DNA from: an uncultured Lachnospiraceae bacterium
GTDB lineage: Bacteria; Bacillota; Clostridia; Lachnospirales; Lachnospiraceae
NCBI GenBank assembly: GCA_947177445.1
Contig: CAMWUL010000002.1
Coordinates: 59,601-123,600 of the forward strand
Direction of reading: 5' to 3'
DNA: 64,000 bases
How positions within the stretch are numbered: position 1 is the stretch's first letter; each line of letters opens with the position of its first letter. Below, in pieces: positions 46,746 to 55,556 of the stretch. The notes beneath the pieces are model-generated. The model made no database searches. It had not been told where the DNA came from and saw nothing but the letters and a program-made list of their open reading frames with translations. The position numbers were made by a program, and so were the translations under genes.

Positions 46746-47675
46746 ATGGGGGAAATTCAGGGAATGATCAGCGAAGCGGTTCTTGAGGGATTGCGAAATT
46801 ATTTACCCGAAGAAAACATCCTGCTGCAGGAGCCGATGGCAGGCCATACCACCTTTCGGGTGGGCGGGCCTGCCGACTGTCTGCTGCAGCCGGAAGATGA
46901 GGAACAGCTTATAAATATACAGAAATACCTGCAGGCGGTGGGAATTCCCTGGTTTGTGGCCGGAAACGGAAGCAACCTGCTGGTCAGTGACCAGGGATAC
47001 GCCGGCGTTGTTTTACAGATCGGACAGAAAATGAGCCGTATTACGGTGGAGGATTGTATTCTCCGGGCCCAGGCGGGTGCGTCCATGGCTCAGGCGGCCA
47101 GGGCGGCTTTGGAGCATGGGCTTACCGGACTGGAGTTTGCCTCCGGAATACCGGGGACCGTGGGAGGAGGCGTTGTCATGAACGCCGGAGCCTACGGAGG
47201 AGAGATGAGCCAGGTGGTGGAGCAGGTCAATGTGATCGACTGCCAGGGAGAGCGGATGGAGCTGCAGAGTGAAGCTATGGAATTCGGCTATCGTTCCAGC
47301 GTGATCCGGAACAATCCCTTTATTGTGACAGAGGTGGTATTTCGTCTGGAAAAAGGGGACAGAGAGCAGATTCGGAAAACCATGGAGGAGCTTGCGGTCA
47401 GGAGAAGGGAAAAGCAGCCCCTGGAATATCCCAGCGCAGGCAGTACCTTTAAGCGGCCTGAGGGTAATTTTGCCGGAAAGCTGATTATGGATGCAGGCCT
47501 TCGGGGCTTCCAGATCGGAGGAGCCAGGGTGTCCGACAAGCATTGCGGTTTTATTATCAATACGGGCGGAGCCACGGCCCGGGACATCAGGGATGTGATC
47601 ATCCGGGTGCAGGAGCAGGTGAAGGACCGGTTCCGTGTGGAGCTGGAGACCGAGGTGGTGCTTCTGGGCTTTTAA
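46746..47675 (+). CDS. murB: UDP-N-acetylenolpyruvoylglucosamine reductase
   Basis: The protein has 309 residues. The FAD domain has GGPADCL and GNGSNLLVSD. The substrate-binding part includes GIPGTVGGGVVMNAGAYGG, YRSS and, at the C-terminus, a catalytic Glu in ELETEVV. It makes UDP-MurNAc for peptidoglycan. It follows glcK by 15 bases. Confidence 0.96.
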   Translation: MGEIQGMISEAVLEGLRNYLPEENILLQEPMAGHTTFRVGGPADCLLQPEDEEQLINIQKYLQAVGIPWFVAGNGSNLLVSDQGYAGVVLQIGQKMSRITVEDCILRAQAGASMAQAARAALEHGLTGLEFASGIPGTVGGGVVMNAGAYGGEMSQVVEQVNVIDCQGERMELQSEAMEFGYRSSVIRNNPFIVTEVVFRLEKGDREQIRKTMEELAVRRREKQPLEYPSAGSTFKRPEGNFAGKLIMDAGLRGFQIGGARVSDKHCGFIINTGGATARDIRDVIIRVQEQVKDRFRVELETEVVLLGF

Positions 47676-47694
47676 GGGCAGATTGTGAGGAGCA

Positions 47695-48561
47695 ATGAGA
47701 TTTGTAGTAGTGACAGGAATGAGCGGAGGCGGCAAGAGCACCGCTCTCAAGATGCTGGAGGATACAGGGTTTTATTGCGTGGACAACCTTCCGGTGTCGT
47801 TGGTTGAGAAGTTTGTGGAGCTGGTCTCCATGCCGGGCAGTGAGGTCAGCAAGGTGGCTCTGGGGCTGGATGTGCGTTCGGATCAGTTTTTTGAGGACAC
47901 TACCAGGATTTTGGAACAGTTAAAGCAGAAGGGCTGCAAGCTGGAAATCCTGTTTATGGAAGCGGATGAAAATATATTGATCAAACGCTATAAGGAGAGC
48001 AGGAGGATTCACCCCCTGGCAATGGACGGCAGGGTGGAGGACGGCGTCCGCAGAGAGCGGGACGTGCTGGAGACGATCCGGAGAAATGCGGATTATGTGA
48101 TCGATACCACGAACCTTCTGACCAGAGAGCTTAAGGAGGAGCTTCACCGCATTTTTGTGGAGAACGAAGAATATAATAGTCTCATGGTGACGGTGATGTC
48201 CTTTGGCTTCAAGCATGGAATCCCGGCGGATGCGGATCTGGTGTTTGACGTGAGATTTCTTCCCAACCCGTTTTATATCGATGATCTGAAGCCCAAGACG
48301 GGAAATGACAGGGAGGTACAGGAATATGTGATGAGCTTTCAGGAGGCGGAGGTCTTCATGGAAAAGCTTACGGATATGATTCAGTTTCTGATTCCCAATT
48401 ACGTGAAGGAGGGCAAATACCGTCTGGTAGCAGCTATCGGCTGTACCGGGGGGAAGCACAGAAGCGTCACGCTGGCCAATGAATTGTACAGGCGGATGAA
48501 GGATCAGGGTACCTACGGCATAAAGCTGTACCACCGGGATGTAGCGGGAACGGGAAGCTAG
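47695..48561 (+). CDS. rapZ: RapZ/YvcJ family nucleotide-binding protein
   Basis: The protein has 288 residues. Walker A is GMSGGGKS (8-15). The C-terminal domain has the conserved GCTGGKHRSV near residue 250. In E. coli RapZ guides RNase E to the sRNA GlmZ; the Firmicute form YvcJ binds nucleotides and its RNA role is unclear. It lies between murB and whiA, without the yvcK gene that separates rapZ and whiA in Bacillus. Confidence 0.93.
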   Translation: MRFVVVTGMSGGGKSTALKMLEDTGFYCVDNLPVSLVEKFVELVSMPGSEVSKVALGLDVRSDQFFEDTTRILEQLKQKGCKLEILFMEADENILIKRYKESRRIHPLAMDGRVEDGVRRERDVLETIRRNADYVIDTTNLLTRELKEELHRIFVENEEYNSLMVTVMSFGFKHGIPADADLVFDVRFLPNPFYIDDLKPKTGNDREVQEYVMSFQEAEVFMEKLTDMIQFLIPNYVKEGKYRLVAAIGCTGGKHRSVTLANELYRRMKDQGTYGIKLYHRDVAGTGS

Positions 48562-48583
48562 AGGCGTATGAATAGGAGTAAGA

Positions 48584-49468
48584 ATGTCGTTTTCGAGTGA
48601 AGTCAAGGAAGAGCTGGCGGGGCAAATCAGTCCGGCAAGGCATTGTCAGATAGCGGAGCTGGCGGCGATTCTGAACTTTTGCGGGCAATACGGCCCGGAT
48701 GGGGAAGGGCGTTATACCATAGGGTTTCAGACAGAAAATGAAGCCCTGTTCAGAAAAGGCTTTACATTATTGAAAAAAACATATAATATAAATGATGGTG
48801 TTACAATGGCAAAGCAGGATATCGAAGGTCTTCTGGATAAGGTCGGAAGTCCGGACGAGCCTGTGAGCAGTCTGATCATCAAAAACGCATGCTGTCAGAG
48901 AGCGTTTTTGAGGGGGGCCTTTCTCTGTGTCGGGTCCATGAGCGATCCTGTAAAGGGTTATCATCTGGAATTTGCCTGTACGAATGAGGCGAAGGCCAGA
49001 CAGCTGCAGTCGGTCATGGGAGCCTTTGACATTGAGTCAAAGATCATCCTTCGGAAAAAGTATCACGTGGTGTACCTGAAGGAGGGAACCGGAATCGTGG
49101 ATCTGCTCAATGTATGCGGAGCCCCGGTGTCTCTGATGAATCTGGAAAATCTCCGCATTCTGAAGGAAATGCGCAATTCCGTGAACAGACGGGTCAATTG
49201 TGAGACCGCAAACATTGCAAAGACTGTAGGTGCTGCCGCAAGGCAGGTGGCAGATATTGAATACATCAGGGAGCACTATGGTTTTGAGAATCTTCCCGAA
49301 TCCCTGAGGGAGATGGCGCAGGTTCGTCTGGAATATCCGGACATACCGCTGAAGGAGTTGGGAGGCTTCTTCCAGCCGCCCATAGGGAAATCGGGTGTCA
49401 ATCACAGGCTGCGTAAATTGAGTGAGCTTGCTGAAAGGGCAAGGCTTGGGGCGCGGACTGAAATGTGA
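48584..49468 (+). CDS. whiA: DNA-binding protein WhiA
   Basis: The protein has 294 residues. The N-terminal LAGLIDADG-like fold includes KEELAGQIS and RGAFLCVGS, and a C-terminal helix-turn-helix contains YPDIPLKELGGF and KSGVNHRLRKL. WhiA takes part in division and sporulation control in Gram-positive bacteria. It lies directly before the HPr-like gene, as in Bacillus subtilis (whiA-crh). Confidence 0.95.
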   Translation: MSFSSEVKEELAGQISPARHCQIAELAAILNFCGQYGPDGEGRYTIGFQTENEALFRKGFTLLKKTYNINDGVTMAKQDIEGLLDKVGSPDEPVSSLIIKNACCQRAFLRGAFLCVGSMSDPVKGYHLEFACTNEAKARQLQSVMGAFDIESKIILRKKYHVVYLKEGTGIVDLLNVCGAPVSLMNLENLRILKEMRNSVNRRVNCETANIAKTVGAAARQVADIEYIREHYGFENLPESLREMAQVRLEYPDIPLKELGGFFQPPIGKSGVNHRLRKLSELAERARLGARTEM

Positions 49469-49491
49469 CGAAATAGAGGAGGAGTATCATT

Positions 49492-49752
49492 ATGACAAAA
49501 AGAAACATTCAGGTCAGACTGGAGAACGGACTTGAGGCCAGGCCGGTGGCGCTGCTGGTTCAGGAGGCCAGCAAGTATGAAAGCACGATTTACATTCAGT
49601 CCGGGGAAAGAAGAGTAAATGCCAAAAGTATTATGGGCATGATGAGCCTGGGGCTGGACAACGGTGAAAAGCTGGAGGTATCTGCGGAAGGCACCGACGA
49701 ACAGGCCGCTGTGGAAGGAATCGAGGAATTTTTGAGCGGTAAGGCATCATAG
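49492..49752 (+). CDS. Crh-like HPr-family protein (His15 replaced by Glu)
   Basis: The protein has 86 residues with the HPr fold. The phosphohistidine site GLHARP of HPr reads GLEARP here: codon 15 is GAG. The Ser46 region is kept (NAKSIMGMMSLG), so HprK could still phosphorylate it. B. subtilis Crh has Gln at position 15 and works only in regulation, not in sugar transport. By position after whiA and by residue 15 this looks like a Crh equivalent. Glu might also mimic a phosphorylated His. GGAGGAG precedes the start. Confidence 0.9.
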   Translation: MTKRNIQVRLENGLEARPVALLVQEASKYESTIYIQSGERRVNAKSIMGMMSLGLDNGEKLEVSAEGTDEQAAVEGIEEFLSGKAS

Positions 49753-49820
49753 AATCAATATGAAAGGGGGCGGAGTCAATGGGAACATTGGGTCCGTCCC
49801 TGACTGTTTCAGGAGTATTT

Positions 49821-50708
49821 ATGAAGAAAAAACTGTTATTTATATATAATCCCAAAGCGGGGAAGGCTCAGATTAAGTATAAGCTTTCGGAAATACTGGA
49901 TCTGTTTACGACGGCGGGGTATGAGGTCACGGCAGTGCCTACCCAGAAGCGGGGAGATGCCTGCCGGGCGGCTGCGGATAGGACGGCGGATTATGAGCTG
50001 CTGGTCTGCGGCGGAGGGGACGGAACCCTGGACGAGGCAGTTACCGGCATGGTTCAAAGCGGCTTTCTGACGCCTATAGGATATATTCCTGCTGGCAGCA
50101 CCAATGATTTCGGAGGAAGCCTTGGCCTGCCGAAAAGCATGGTGCAGGCGGCGAGGATTGCGGTGGAGGGCAGGAAATTTCCCTGTGATATAGGATCCTT
50201 TAATGATGACATTTTTGTCTATATAGCGGCATTCGGCCTTTTTACGGATGTGTCCTATGAGACAGGACAGGACATTAAGAATGTGCTGGGGCACATGGCA
50301 TACCTGCTGGAGGGGATGAAAAGGCTTTCGGCTATCCGCTCCTTTTCCATGAAGGTGGTCTGCGGGGATACGGTTATCGAGGACGATTTTATATTCGGCA
50401 TGATCACGAATTCTCTTTCCGTGGGCGGCTTTAAAAACATTACAGGGAAGAATGTGAGGCTGGACGACGGCGTATTTGAGGTGACCCTGATCAAACGCCC
50501 CAAAACGCCGGCGGAGCTGAATAATATCATCGCCTCCCTGCTGAACCGGGACATTGACGCTGCCGCCATGTACTGCTTTACCGCGGCGGAGATTATGCTG
50601 GAGTCCCCGGAGCCCGTGGCCTGGACTCTGGACGGAGAAAACGGGGGAAGTCATACAAGTGTGAGGATTACCAATATTTGTAAAGGGATTGAAATTATGG
50701 TGAAATAA
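49821..50708 (+). CDS. Diacylglycerol/lipid kinase family protein
   Basis: The protein has 295 residues. It starts KKKLLFIYNPKAGK and has the GGGDGTLDEAV motif near residue 60, typical of the DagK/YegS/BmrU family. Later TNDFGGSLGLP and NSLSVGGFKN also fit. It probably phosphorylates diacylglycerol or a related lipid. CAGGAG lies five bases before ATG 49821; ATG 49779 is an alternative with its own GGAG. Confidence 0.88.
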   Translation: MKKKLLFIYNPKAGKAQIKYKLSEILDLFTTAGYEVTAVPTQKRGDACRAAADRTADYELLVCGGGDGTLDEAVTGMVQSGFLTPIGYIPAGSTNDFGGSLGLPKSMVQAARIAVEGRKFPCDIGSFNDDIFVYIAAFGLFTDVSYETGQDIKNVLGHMAYLLEGMKRLSAIRSFSMKVVCGDTVIEDDFIFGMITNSLSVGGFKNITGKNVRLDDGVFEVTLIKRPKTPAELNNIIASLLNRDIDAAAMYCFTAAEIMLESPEPVAWTLDGENGGSHTSVRITNICKGIEIMVK

Positions 50709-50840
50709 ATGATTCCCTTTTTGGACGAACTGTGATATATTTAACAAGGAAGCAGTCGCCGTCTGTCTTCTCCGGCAGTGAAGAATACGGAGGATGCAGA
50801 GGCGATGAAGATAAAGAAAGATAAAACGGAGGTATGTAAC

Positions 50841-51704
50841 ATGTTAGTATCTGCAACAGAAATGCTGAAAAAGGCAAAGGCAGGCCACTATGCGGTAGGC
50901 CAGTTCAACATCAACAACCTGGAGTGGACAAAGGCCATCCTTTTGACCGCAAAGGAGTGCAAGTCTCCCGTGATCCTGGGTGTTTCCGAGGGCGCAGGCA
51001 AGTACATGGGCGGCTATGACGTGGTGGTCGGCATGGTGAACGGCATGCTGAAGGATCTGGACATTGATGTTCCCGTAGCCCTTCATCTGGATCATGGTTC
51101 CTATGAGCACTGCTACAAATGTATCGAAGCGGGCTTCTCTTCCGTTATGTTTGACGGTTCCCACTATCCCATCGATGAGAATGTGGCTAAGACCACTGAG
51201 CTGGTAGCGGCTGCCCACGGTAAGGGAATTTCCATCGAGGCGGAGGTAGGCTCCATCGGCGGCGAGGAAGACGGCGTTGTAGGTATGGGTGAGTGCGCTG
51301 ATCCCAAGGAGTGCAAGGCGATTGCAGATCTGGGTGTGGATTTCCTGGCGGCAGGCATCGGCAACATTCACGGAAAATATCCCGCAAACTGGCAGGGACT
51401 GAGCTTTGAGACTCTGGATGCGGTACAGCAGCTCACAGGAGAGCTTCCGCTGGTTCTGCACGGAGGCACAGGCATCCCGGCCGACATGATCAAAAAGGCC
51501 ATCAGCCTGGGCGTTGCCAAGATCAATGTAAACACCGAGTGCCAGCTGGCATTTGCCGACGCTACCCGGAAATATATCGAGGCGGGCAAGGACCAGCAGG
51601 GCAAGGGCTTTGACCCCCGCAAGCTTCTGGCTCCCGGCTTTGATGCCATCAAGGCTACCGTAAAGGAAAAGATGGAGCTGTTCGGTTCCGTGGGCAAGGC
51701 GTAA
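50841..51704 (+). CDS. fba: Class II fructose-1,6-bisphosphate aldolase
   Basis: The protein has 287 residues. Zinc ligands are in LHLDHGS, EAEVGSIGG, GNIHGKYP and VLHGGTGIP. It cleaves fructose-1,6-bisphosphate in glycolysis. ACGGAGGT lies before ATG 50841. It follows the lipid kinase by 132 bases and ends at a strong terminator. Confidence 0.95.
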   Translation: MLVSATEMLKKAKAGHYAVGQFNINNLEWTKAILLTAKECKSPVILGVSEGAGKYMGGYDVVVGMVNGMLKDLDIDVPVALHLDHGSYEHCYKCIEAGFSSVMFDGSHYPIDENVAKTTELVAAAHGKGISIEAEVGSIGGEEDGVVGMGECADPKECKAIADLGVDFLAAGIGNIHGKYPANWQGLSFETLDAVQQLTGELPLVLHGGTGIPADMIKKAISLGVAKINVNTECQLAFADATRKYIEAGKDQQGKGFDPRKLLAPGFDAIKATVKEKMELFGSVGKA

Positions 51705-51728
51705 AAAAGGATTCTTGGAAAATCCGGG

Positions 51729-51768
51729 GCAGGCTGCTGCAGGGCAGCCTGCTTCTTTAATTATTTCT
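51729..51768 (+). terminator. Rho-independent terminator after fba
   Basis: GCAGGCTGC and GCAGCCTGC form a perfect nine-base stem around TGCAGG, followed by TTCTTTAATTATTTCTT. Confidence 0.8.
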
Positions 51769-51803
51769 TAATGTTACGGAATTATTTTTGTAGAGGTTTG
51801 AAA

Positions 51804-51819
51804 AGAAATTTAAATTTCT
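51804..51819. promoter_or_regulatory. 16-bp palindrome upstream of the SBP promoter
   Basis: AGAAATTTAAATTTCT is a perfect palindrome ending 31 bases before the -35 box. The position fits an activator site, possibly for the AraC regulator encoded downstream. Confidence 0.45.
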
Positions 51820-51850
51820 CATAACAATGTTTAATTCCAGGGCACCTGTA

Positions 51851-51879
51851 TTGTTTTGCCGAAAAATCCCCGCTATAAT
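51851..51879 (+). promoter_or_regulatory. Promoter of the SBP-AraC pair
   Basis: TTGTTT and TATAAT are 17 bases apart, about 80 bases before the SBP start. Confidence 0.65.
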
Positions 51880-51959
51880 AGCTTCATTGGGATCCAGGCC
51901 GCTCAGACAGTATACTGAGGGACGAAAAGGATTCCCTTGAAGGAAAGGTGGGGTGTGTG

Positions 51960-53363
51960 GTGAAACAAAATGTTGTGGAGCGCATGAGACAGCTGCAGCT
52001 GATGCTGTTTTTGATTGTGGTGATTCTCCTGCTTTTCGGGGGATGCGGTGACGCCGGCGCGCAGGATGGCCGCATTATTTTGAAGGCGGCTGTGTGGCAG
52101 GGCAGAGACAACGGAGATTTTCTCCGGCAGGTAGAAGCGTTTAATGAAAATAACAGCGAATACTATGTGGAAATTGTGGAGTATGAATATCCGGAATCCC
52201 AGGGGGACCTCTATGAAAGACTGACCAAGGATATTCTGGCAGGAAAGGGTCCCGACATTATCAATCTGGGAAGCGGGGACAATCCCATGGCCTTGGCAGC
52301 AGGGAAGCTGACAGAGGATTTATTTCCGCTCATGGAAGCGGATGAAGAGTTCATCCGGGAAGACTATTATGAAAATATTCTGGAGGCCTTTTCCCTTGGG
52401 GACAGTCTGTATACACTGCCGGTGAGCTTTTCCATCTACACTTTTGCCGGTGAGGAGGAGAGGCTTGGAGCCTATCTTACCCTGGAGCAGGGTGAAAACG
52501 GAAATTACCATACCTGGACCGTGGACCAGCTGATGCAATGCTGCAATGCCCTTGGGGTGGACGGTAAGGAAATATATCTGTTTTCCGGAATGGAGCCCAA
52601 GCTGGGAACCTTTGGACATATATGCTATGCCAGTCTGGACAACTATGTAGATTGGGATAAGAACCAATGCCATTTTGGAGAGGAAGGATTTGTCGGCCTG
52701 CTGAACTTTGCGGACAGGTTTCCTCAGGAATTTGCCTGGAGAGAGGATTATTCCTTCAGGGGATTTTTCCGGGAGGGGAAAATACTGCTCTATTCAGCTC
52801 ATATATCCAACATATGGGAGATGGCCGTTGCAGAGGAGCTGTTTCCCGGCGGCAAAATTGTATTTCCCGGATACCCTGTAGCTGACGGACAACAAAAGAG
52901 GGGCGGTGCGGTGGCGCGTCCCTGGGGGGATTTTCTGTGTATCAGCGCGGCCAGTTCCCATAAGGAAGGGGCATGGGAATTCCTCAAAAGCTTTCTTACC
53001 CCGGAATATCAGTGTCAGGTCATGGGAATTCCTCTATTGAGGGAGGCCTCGGAGGAACGGATTCAGAGCGCGTTGATTCCTGAATATGAGACTGTAGACG
53101 GAGAACAGGTTCTCAAGGTGCAATATGAACAGGCCATTGTGGAGGAAGAGAGCATTCGGCTGACGGCGGCTTCCGAAGCTCAGGCTCAGGCATTTCGGGA
53201 ATTGATTGAATCGGTTCACCGCTGCCAGGAAATGGATCAGACGCTGTACGATATCGTGCTGGAGGAAGCGGATATTTTTTTCTCGGGGGACAGGACGGCG
53301 GAGGAGACGGCGTCGATTATTCAGGATCGGGCAAAAGTATACATGGGTGAGAAAATTCGGTAA
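51960..53363 (+). CDS. Solute-binding lipoprotein without adjacent permeases
   Basis: The protein has about 467 residues. A hydrophobic stretch ends in a lipobox-like FGGC. The mature part is a family 1 sugar-binding protein with TKDILAGKGPDIINLG and a C-terminal WEFLKSFLTPEYQCQV. The start is unsure: GTG 51960 follows AGGAAAGGTGGGG, and ATG 51984 is another choice. It is followed by an AraC regulator and no transporter genes, so it may feed a permease encoded elsewhere or act as a sensor. Confidence 0.82.
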   Translation: MKQNVVERMRQLQLMLFLIVVILLLFGGCGDAGAQDGRIILKAAVWQGRDNGDFLRQVEAFNENNSEYYVEIVEYEYPESQGDLYERLTKDILAGKGPDIINLGSGDNPMALAAGKLTEDLFPLMEADEEFIREDYYENILEAFSLGDSLYTLPVSFSIYTFAGEEERLGAYLTLEQGENGNYHTWTVDQLMQCCNALGVDGKEIYLFSGMEPKLGTFGHICYASLDNYVDWDKNQCHFGEEGFVGLLNFADRFPQEFAWREDYSFRGFFREGKILLYSAHISNIWEMAVAEELFPGGKIVFPGYPVADGQQKRGGAVARPWGDFLCISAASSHKEGAWEFLKSFLTPEYQCQVMGIPLLREASEERIQSALIPEYETVDGEQVLKVQYEQAIVEEESIRLTAASEAQAQAFRELIESVHRCQEMDQTLYDIVLEEADIFFSGDRTAEETASIIQDRAKVYMGEKIR

Positions 53364-53431
53364 AAGGTGATTTGGTCTGTGGTATCTGCGGCAGCAGGCT
53401 CAGAATTTGCCGGGAGGGGAGGACTGCTGCT

Positions 53432-54259
53432 ATGGCACAGGTGCTGGAGCTCTATGAAAAAAAGATTCTTAAGGATGAGGAGTTCCCGATCCAGCTGTTT
53501 ATCAACAGAGTCGGCAGAAAGGGCAATTACTTTGACCCTCATTGGCACGAGCATATTGAATTGCATTATGTGGTTTCAGGGCGGGGCATATTTCGCCTGG
53601 ACCAGAATGAGATAGAGGCGGTAAAGGGGGATCTGGTCATTGCCAACAGCAATATTCTCCATGAGGGAATATGCGAAGGCACACAGCTGGAAGCGCTGGT
53701 GGTCATTTTTGCCATGGAGGATTTTTCCAGGGAGCTGGCCGACAAAAATATTATTTTTCAGCCGCTGATTCATGGGGATGAAGAGATCAGCCGTATAATG
53801 CTCAGCATTCACCAGGAGTATCTGGGGCAGGAGATCGGCAGCAGGCTGGTGTGTAAGGGGTATCTGCTTCAGCTGCTGGCCTATCTGGTAAGGCATTATG
53901 CCCAGGAAATTCTCTCGGAGGAGGACAGCCTGAAGCGCCGGATCAAGCTGGAACGGCTTAATATTGTGTATCAGTATATTGAGGAGCATTATGCGGAGCC
54001 GGTGAGCAACCGTGAGCTGGCCGGACTGATCCATGTGAGCGAAGGGCGTTTTAACCATATTTTCAAGGAAAGCACGGGACAGGCGCCCCTTCAGTATATC
54101 AATGAGATCCGCCTGCGGAAGGCCCTGAACCTGCTAAAGCAGGGAGACTTCACCGCCGCCCAGGTGGCCGGCGCAGTGGGTTTTTCCGATTACAATCATT
54201 TTGGCCGCCTTTTCCGGCGGTATTTCGGGTGCACACCTATGGAGGTCCGAAAGGAATAG
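53432..54259 (+). CDS. AraC family transcriptional regulator
   Basis: The protein has 275 residues. An N-terminal cupin sensor (about 15-125) has HWHEHIELHYVVSG. The C-terminal double helix-turn-helix (about 175-275) includes SNRELAGLIHVSEGRFNHIF and VAGAVGFSDYNHFGRLFRR. GGGAGGGGAGGA lies nine bases before ATG 53432. It probably responds to a sugar and controls the SBP gene or the operon starting at 54487. Confidence 0.93.
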   Translation: MAQVLELYEKKILKDEEFPIQLFINRVGRKGNYFDPHWHEHIELHYVVSGRGIFRLDQNEIEAVKGDLVIANSNILHEGICEGTQLEALVVIFAMEDFSRELADKNIIFQPLIHGDEEISRIMLSIHQEYLGQEIGSRLVCKGYLLQLLAYLVRHYAQEILSEEDSLKRRIKLERLNIVYQYIEEHYAEPVSNRELAGLIHVSEGRFNHIFKESTGQAPLQYINEIRLRKALNLLKQGDFTAAQVAGAVGFSDYNHFGRLFRRYFGCTPMEVRKE

Positions 54260-54263
54260 CACC

Positions 54264-54283
54264 GTTACTTTTCACAGGCAGGG
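54264..54283. repeat. 20-nt motif also found at 63946
   Basis: GTTACTTTTCACAGGCAGGG differs in two positions from the 20 bases at 63946-63965. Both copies lie in intergenic DNA. Confidence 0.5.
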
Positions 54284-54328
54284 GGGATAAAAAGCTTTGG
54301 GCAAAATAGCAAAATCGTATGAGTTTAC

Positions 54329-54365
54329 AGCAGAAGAAATCTATCTTTCTTCTGCTGGTTTTTTT
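54329..54365 (+). terminator. Rho-independent terminator after the AraC gene
   Basis: AGCAGAAGAAA and TTTCTTCTGCT form a perfect 11-base stem with loop TCTATC, followed by GG and seven T. Confidence 0.88.
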
Positions 54366-54390
54366 ATGATAAATTTTACAGACAGCTGTG

Positions 54391-54406
54391 AATTGTCGAT
54401 ACAATT
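54391..54406. promoter_or_regulatory. Inverted repeat before the sugar operon
   Basis: AATTGT and ACAATT are separated by CGAT. It lies 80 bases before the first gene of the operon and may be an operator. I see no convincing -35/-10 pair close to it. Confidence 0.4.
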
Positions 54407-54486
54407 TATGACATAGTGCCATATAGTCAAAGCATTATGACAAAAGAGTATTGGACGATTGAATGAAGAAACTAGGAGGGACAGCA

Positions 54487-55458
54487 ATGAAATTAGGAAC
54501 ATTTACAGTAGTTTTGGGTGATCTGCCTCTGGATGAGGCCTGTGGGTTCCTGGCAGAAAACGGCGTGCAGATGGTGGAGATCGGCTGCGGGGGATTTCCC
54601 GGCAAGGCACATTGCGATGCAGCCCAGCTTCTGGCAGACGAGGGCAGGAGAAAAGCATTTCTGGACACAATCCACAAGCATGGTCTGGAGATCAGCGCGC
54701 TGAGCAGCCACGGAAATATGGTACATCCGGATCCGGAGACAGCCAAGCGGTTTGACGACGATCTGACCAATGCCATATTGCTGGCGGAGAAGCTGGGAGT
54801 GCCAGTGGTCAATACCTTCTCGGGATGCCCCGGAGGAAGCCCTGAGGACAAAACACCCAACTGGGTTACCTGTCCCTGGCCGGATGACTTTTCGGAGATT
54901 CTGGAATATCAGTGGAATGAGGTGCTTATTCCCTACTGGAAGAAAAAGACAGCCTTTGCCAGAGAGCATGGCGTACATAAGATCGCTCTGGAGCTGCATC
55001 CGGGCTTCTGTGTGTACAATACGAAAACGCTTCTTAAGCTGCGGGAGGCCGTGGGACCGGAGATCGGTGCAAACTTTGACCCCAGCCATCTGATCTGGCA
55101 GGGAATGGATCCCTGCGTATCCATCCGCGAGCTGGGCAAGGCAGGCGCGTTGTTCCATTTCCATGCAAAGGACACAAAAGTAGATCCCGTAAATACAGCA
55201 ATAAACGGCGTATTGGATACCACTCATTATGGAAACGAGCTGGAGCGCTCCTGGATCTTCCGCTCTGTGGGCTATGGCCACGGAGAAGATTATTGGAAGG
55301 CTATTGCTTCCGAGCTGCGTCTGGCGGGCTATGATTATGCCATCAGCATCGAGCATGAGGACAGTCTGATGTCCGGCAGAGAGGGTCTGCTGAAGGCCAT
55401 CCAGTGTCTGAAAAATGTGCTGATCTTTGAGGACAGAGGAAATATGTACTGGGCCTGA
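54487..55458 (+). CDS. Xylose-isomerase-like TIM barrel protein (sugar isomerase/epimerase family) 1
   Basis: The protein has 323 residues. It has the likely metal ligands in ALELHPGF, GANFDPSHL, FHFHAKD and SIEHEDS, in the order usual for the AP-endonuclease-2/sugar-isomerase superfamily. AGGAGGGAC precedes ATG 54487. It is the first gene of a six-gene run of oxidoreductases and TIM barrels. Relatives include epimerases, isomerases and lyases acting on oxidised sugars, so substrate cannot be named. Confidence 0.88.
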   Translation: MKLGTFTVVLGDLPLDEACGFLAENGVQMVEIGCGGFPGKAHCDAAQLLADEGRRKAFLDTIHKHGLEISALSSHGNMVHPDPETAKRFDDDLTNAILLAEKLGVPVVNTFSGCPGGSPEDKTPNWVTCPWPDDFSEILEYQWNEVLIPYWKKKTAFAREHGVHKIALELHPGFCVYNTKTLLKLREAVGPEIGANFDPSHLIWQGMDPCVSIRELGKAGALFHFHAKDTKVDPVNTAINGVLDTTHYGNELERSWIFRSVGYGHGEDYWKAIASELRLAGYDYAISIEHEDSLMSGREGLLKAIQCLKNVLIFEDRGNMYWA

Positions 55459-55556
55459 AATTGTATTCACTTGGCGGCTGATTCACGGCTTTGCCGGGAA
55501 CAGCAGCACCTGGTTGATTGTCCAGAGAAATATAAAGCTTGTGTATGGAGGTTGAA

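Noticed and set aside
54391..54406. CcpA (cre) site before the sugar operon
   Set aside because: The inverted repeat AATTGT-CGAT-ACAATT does not match the cre consensus TGWAANCGNTNWCA well.
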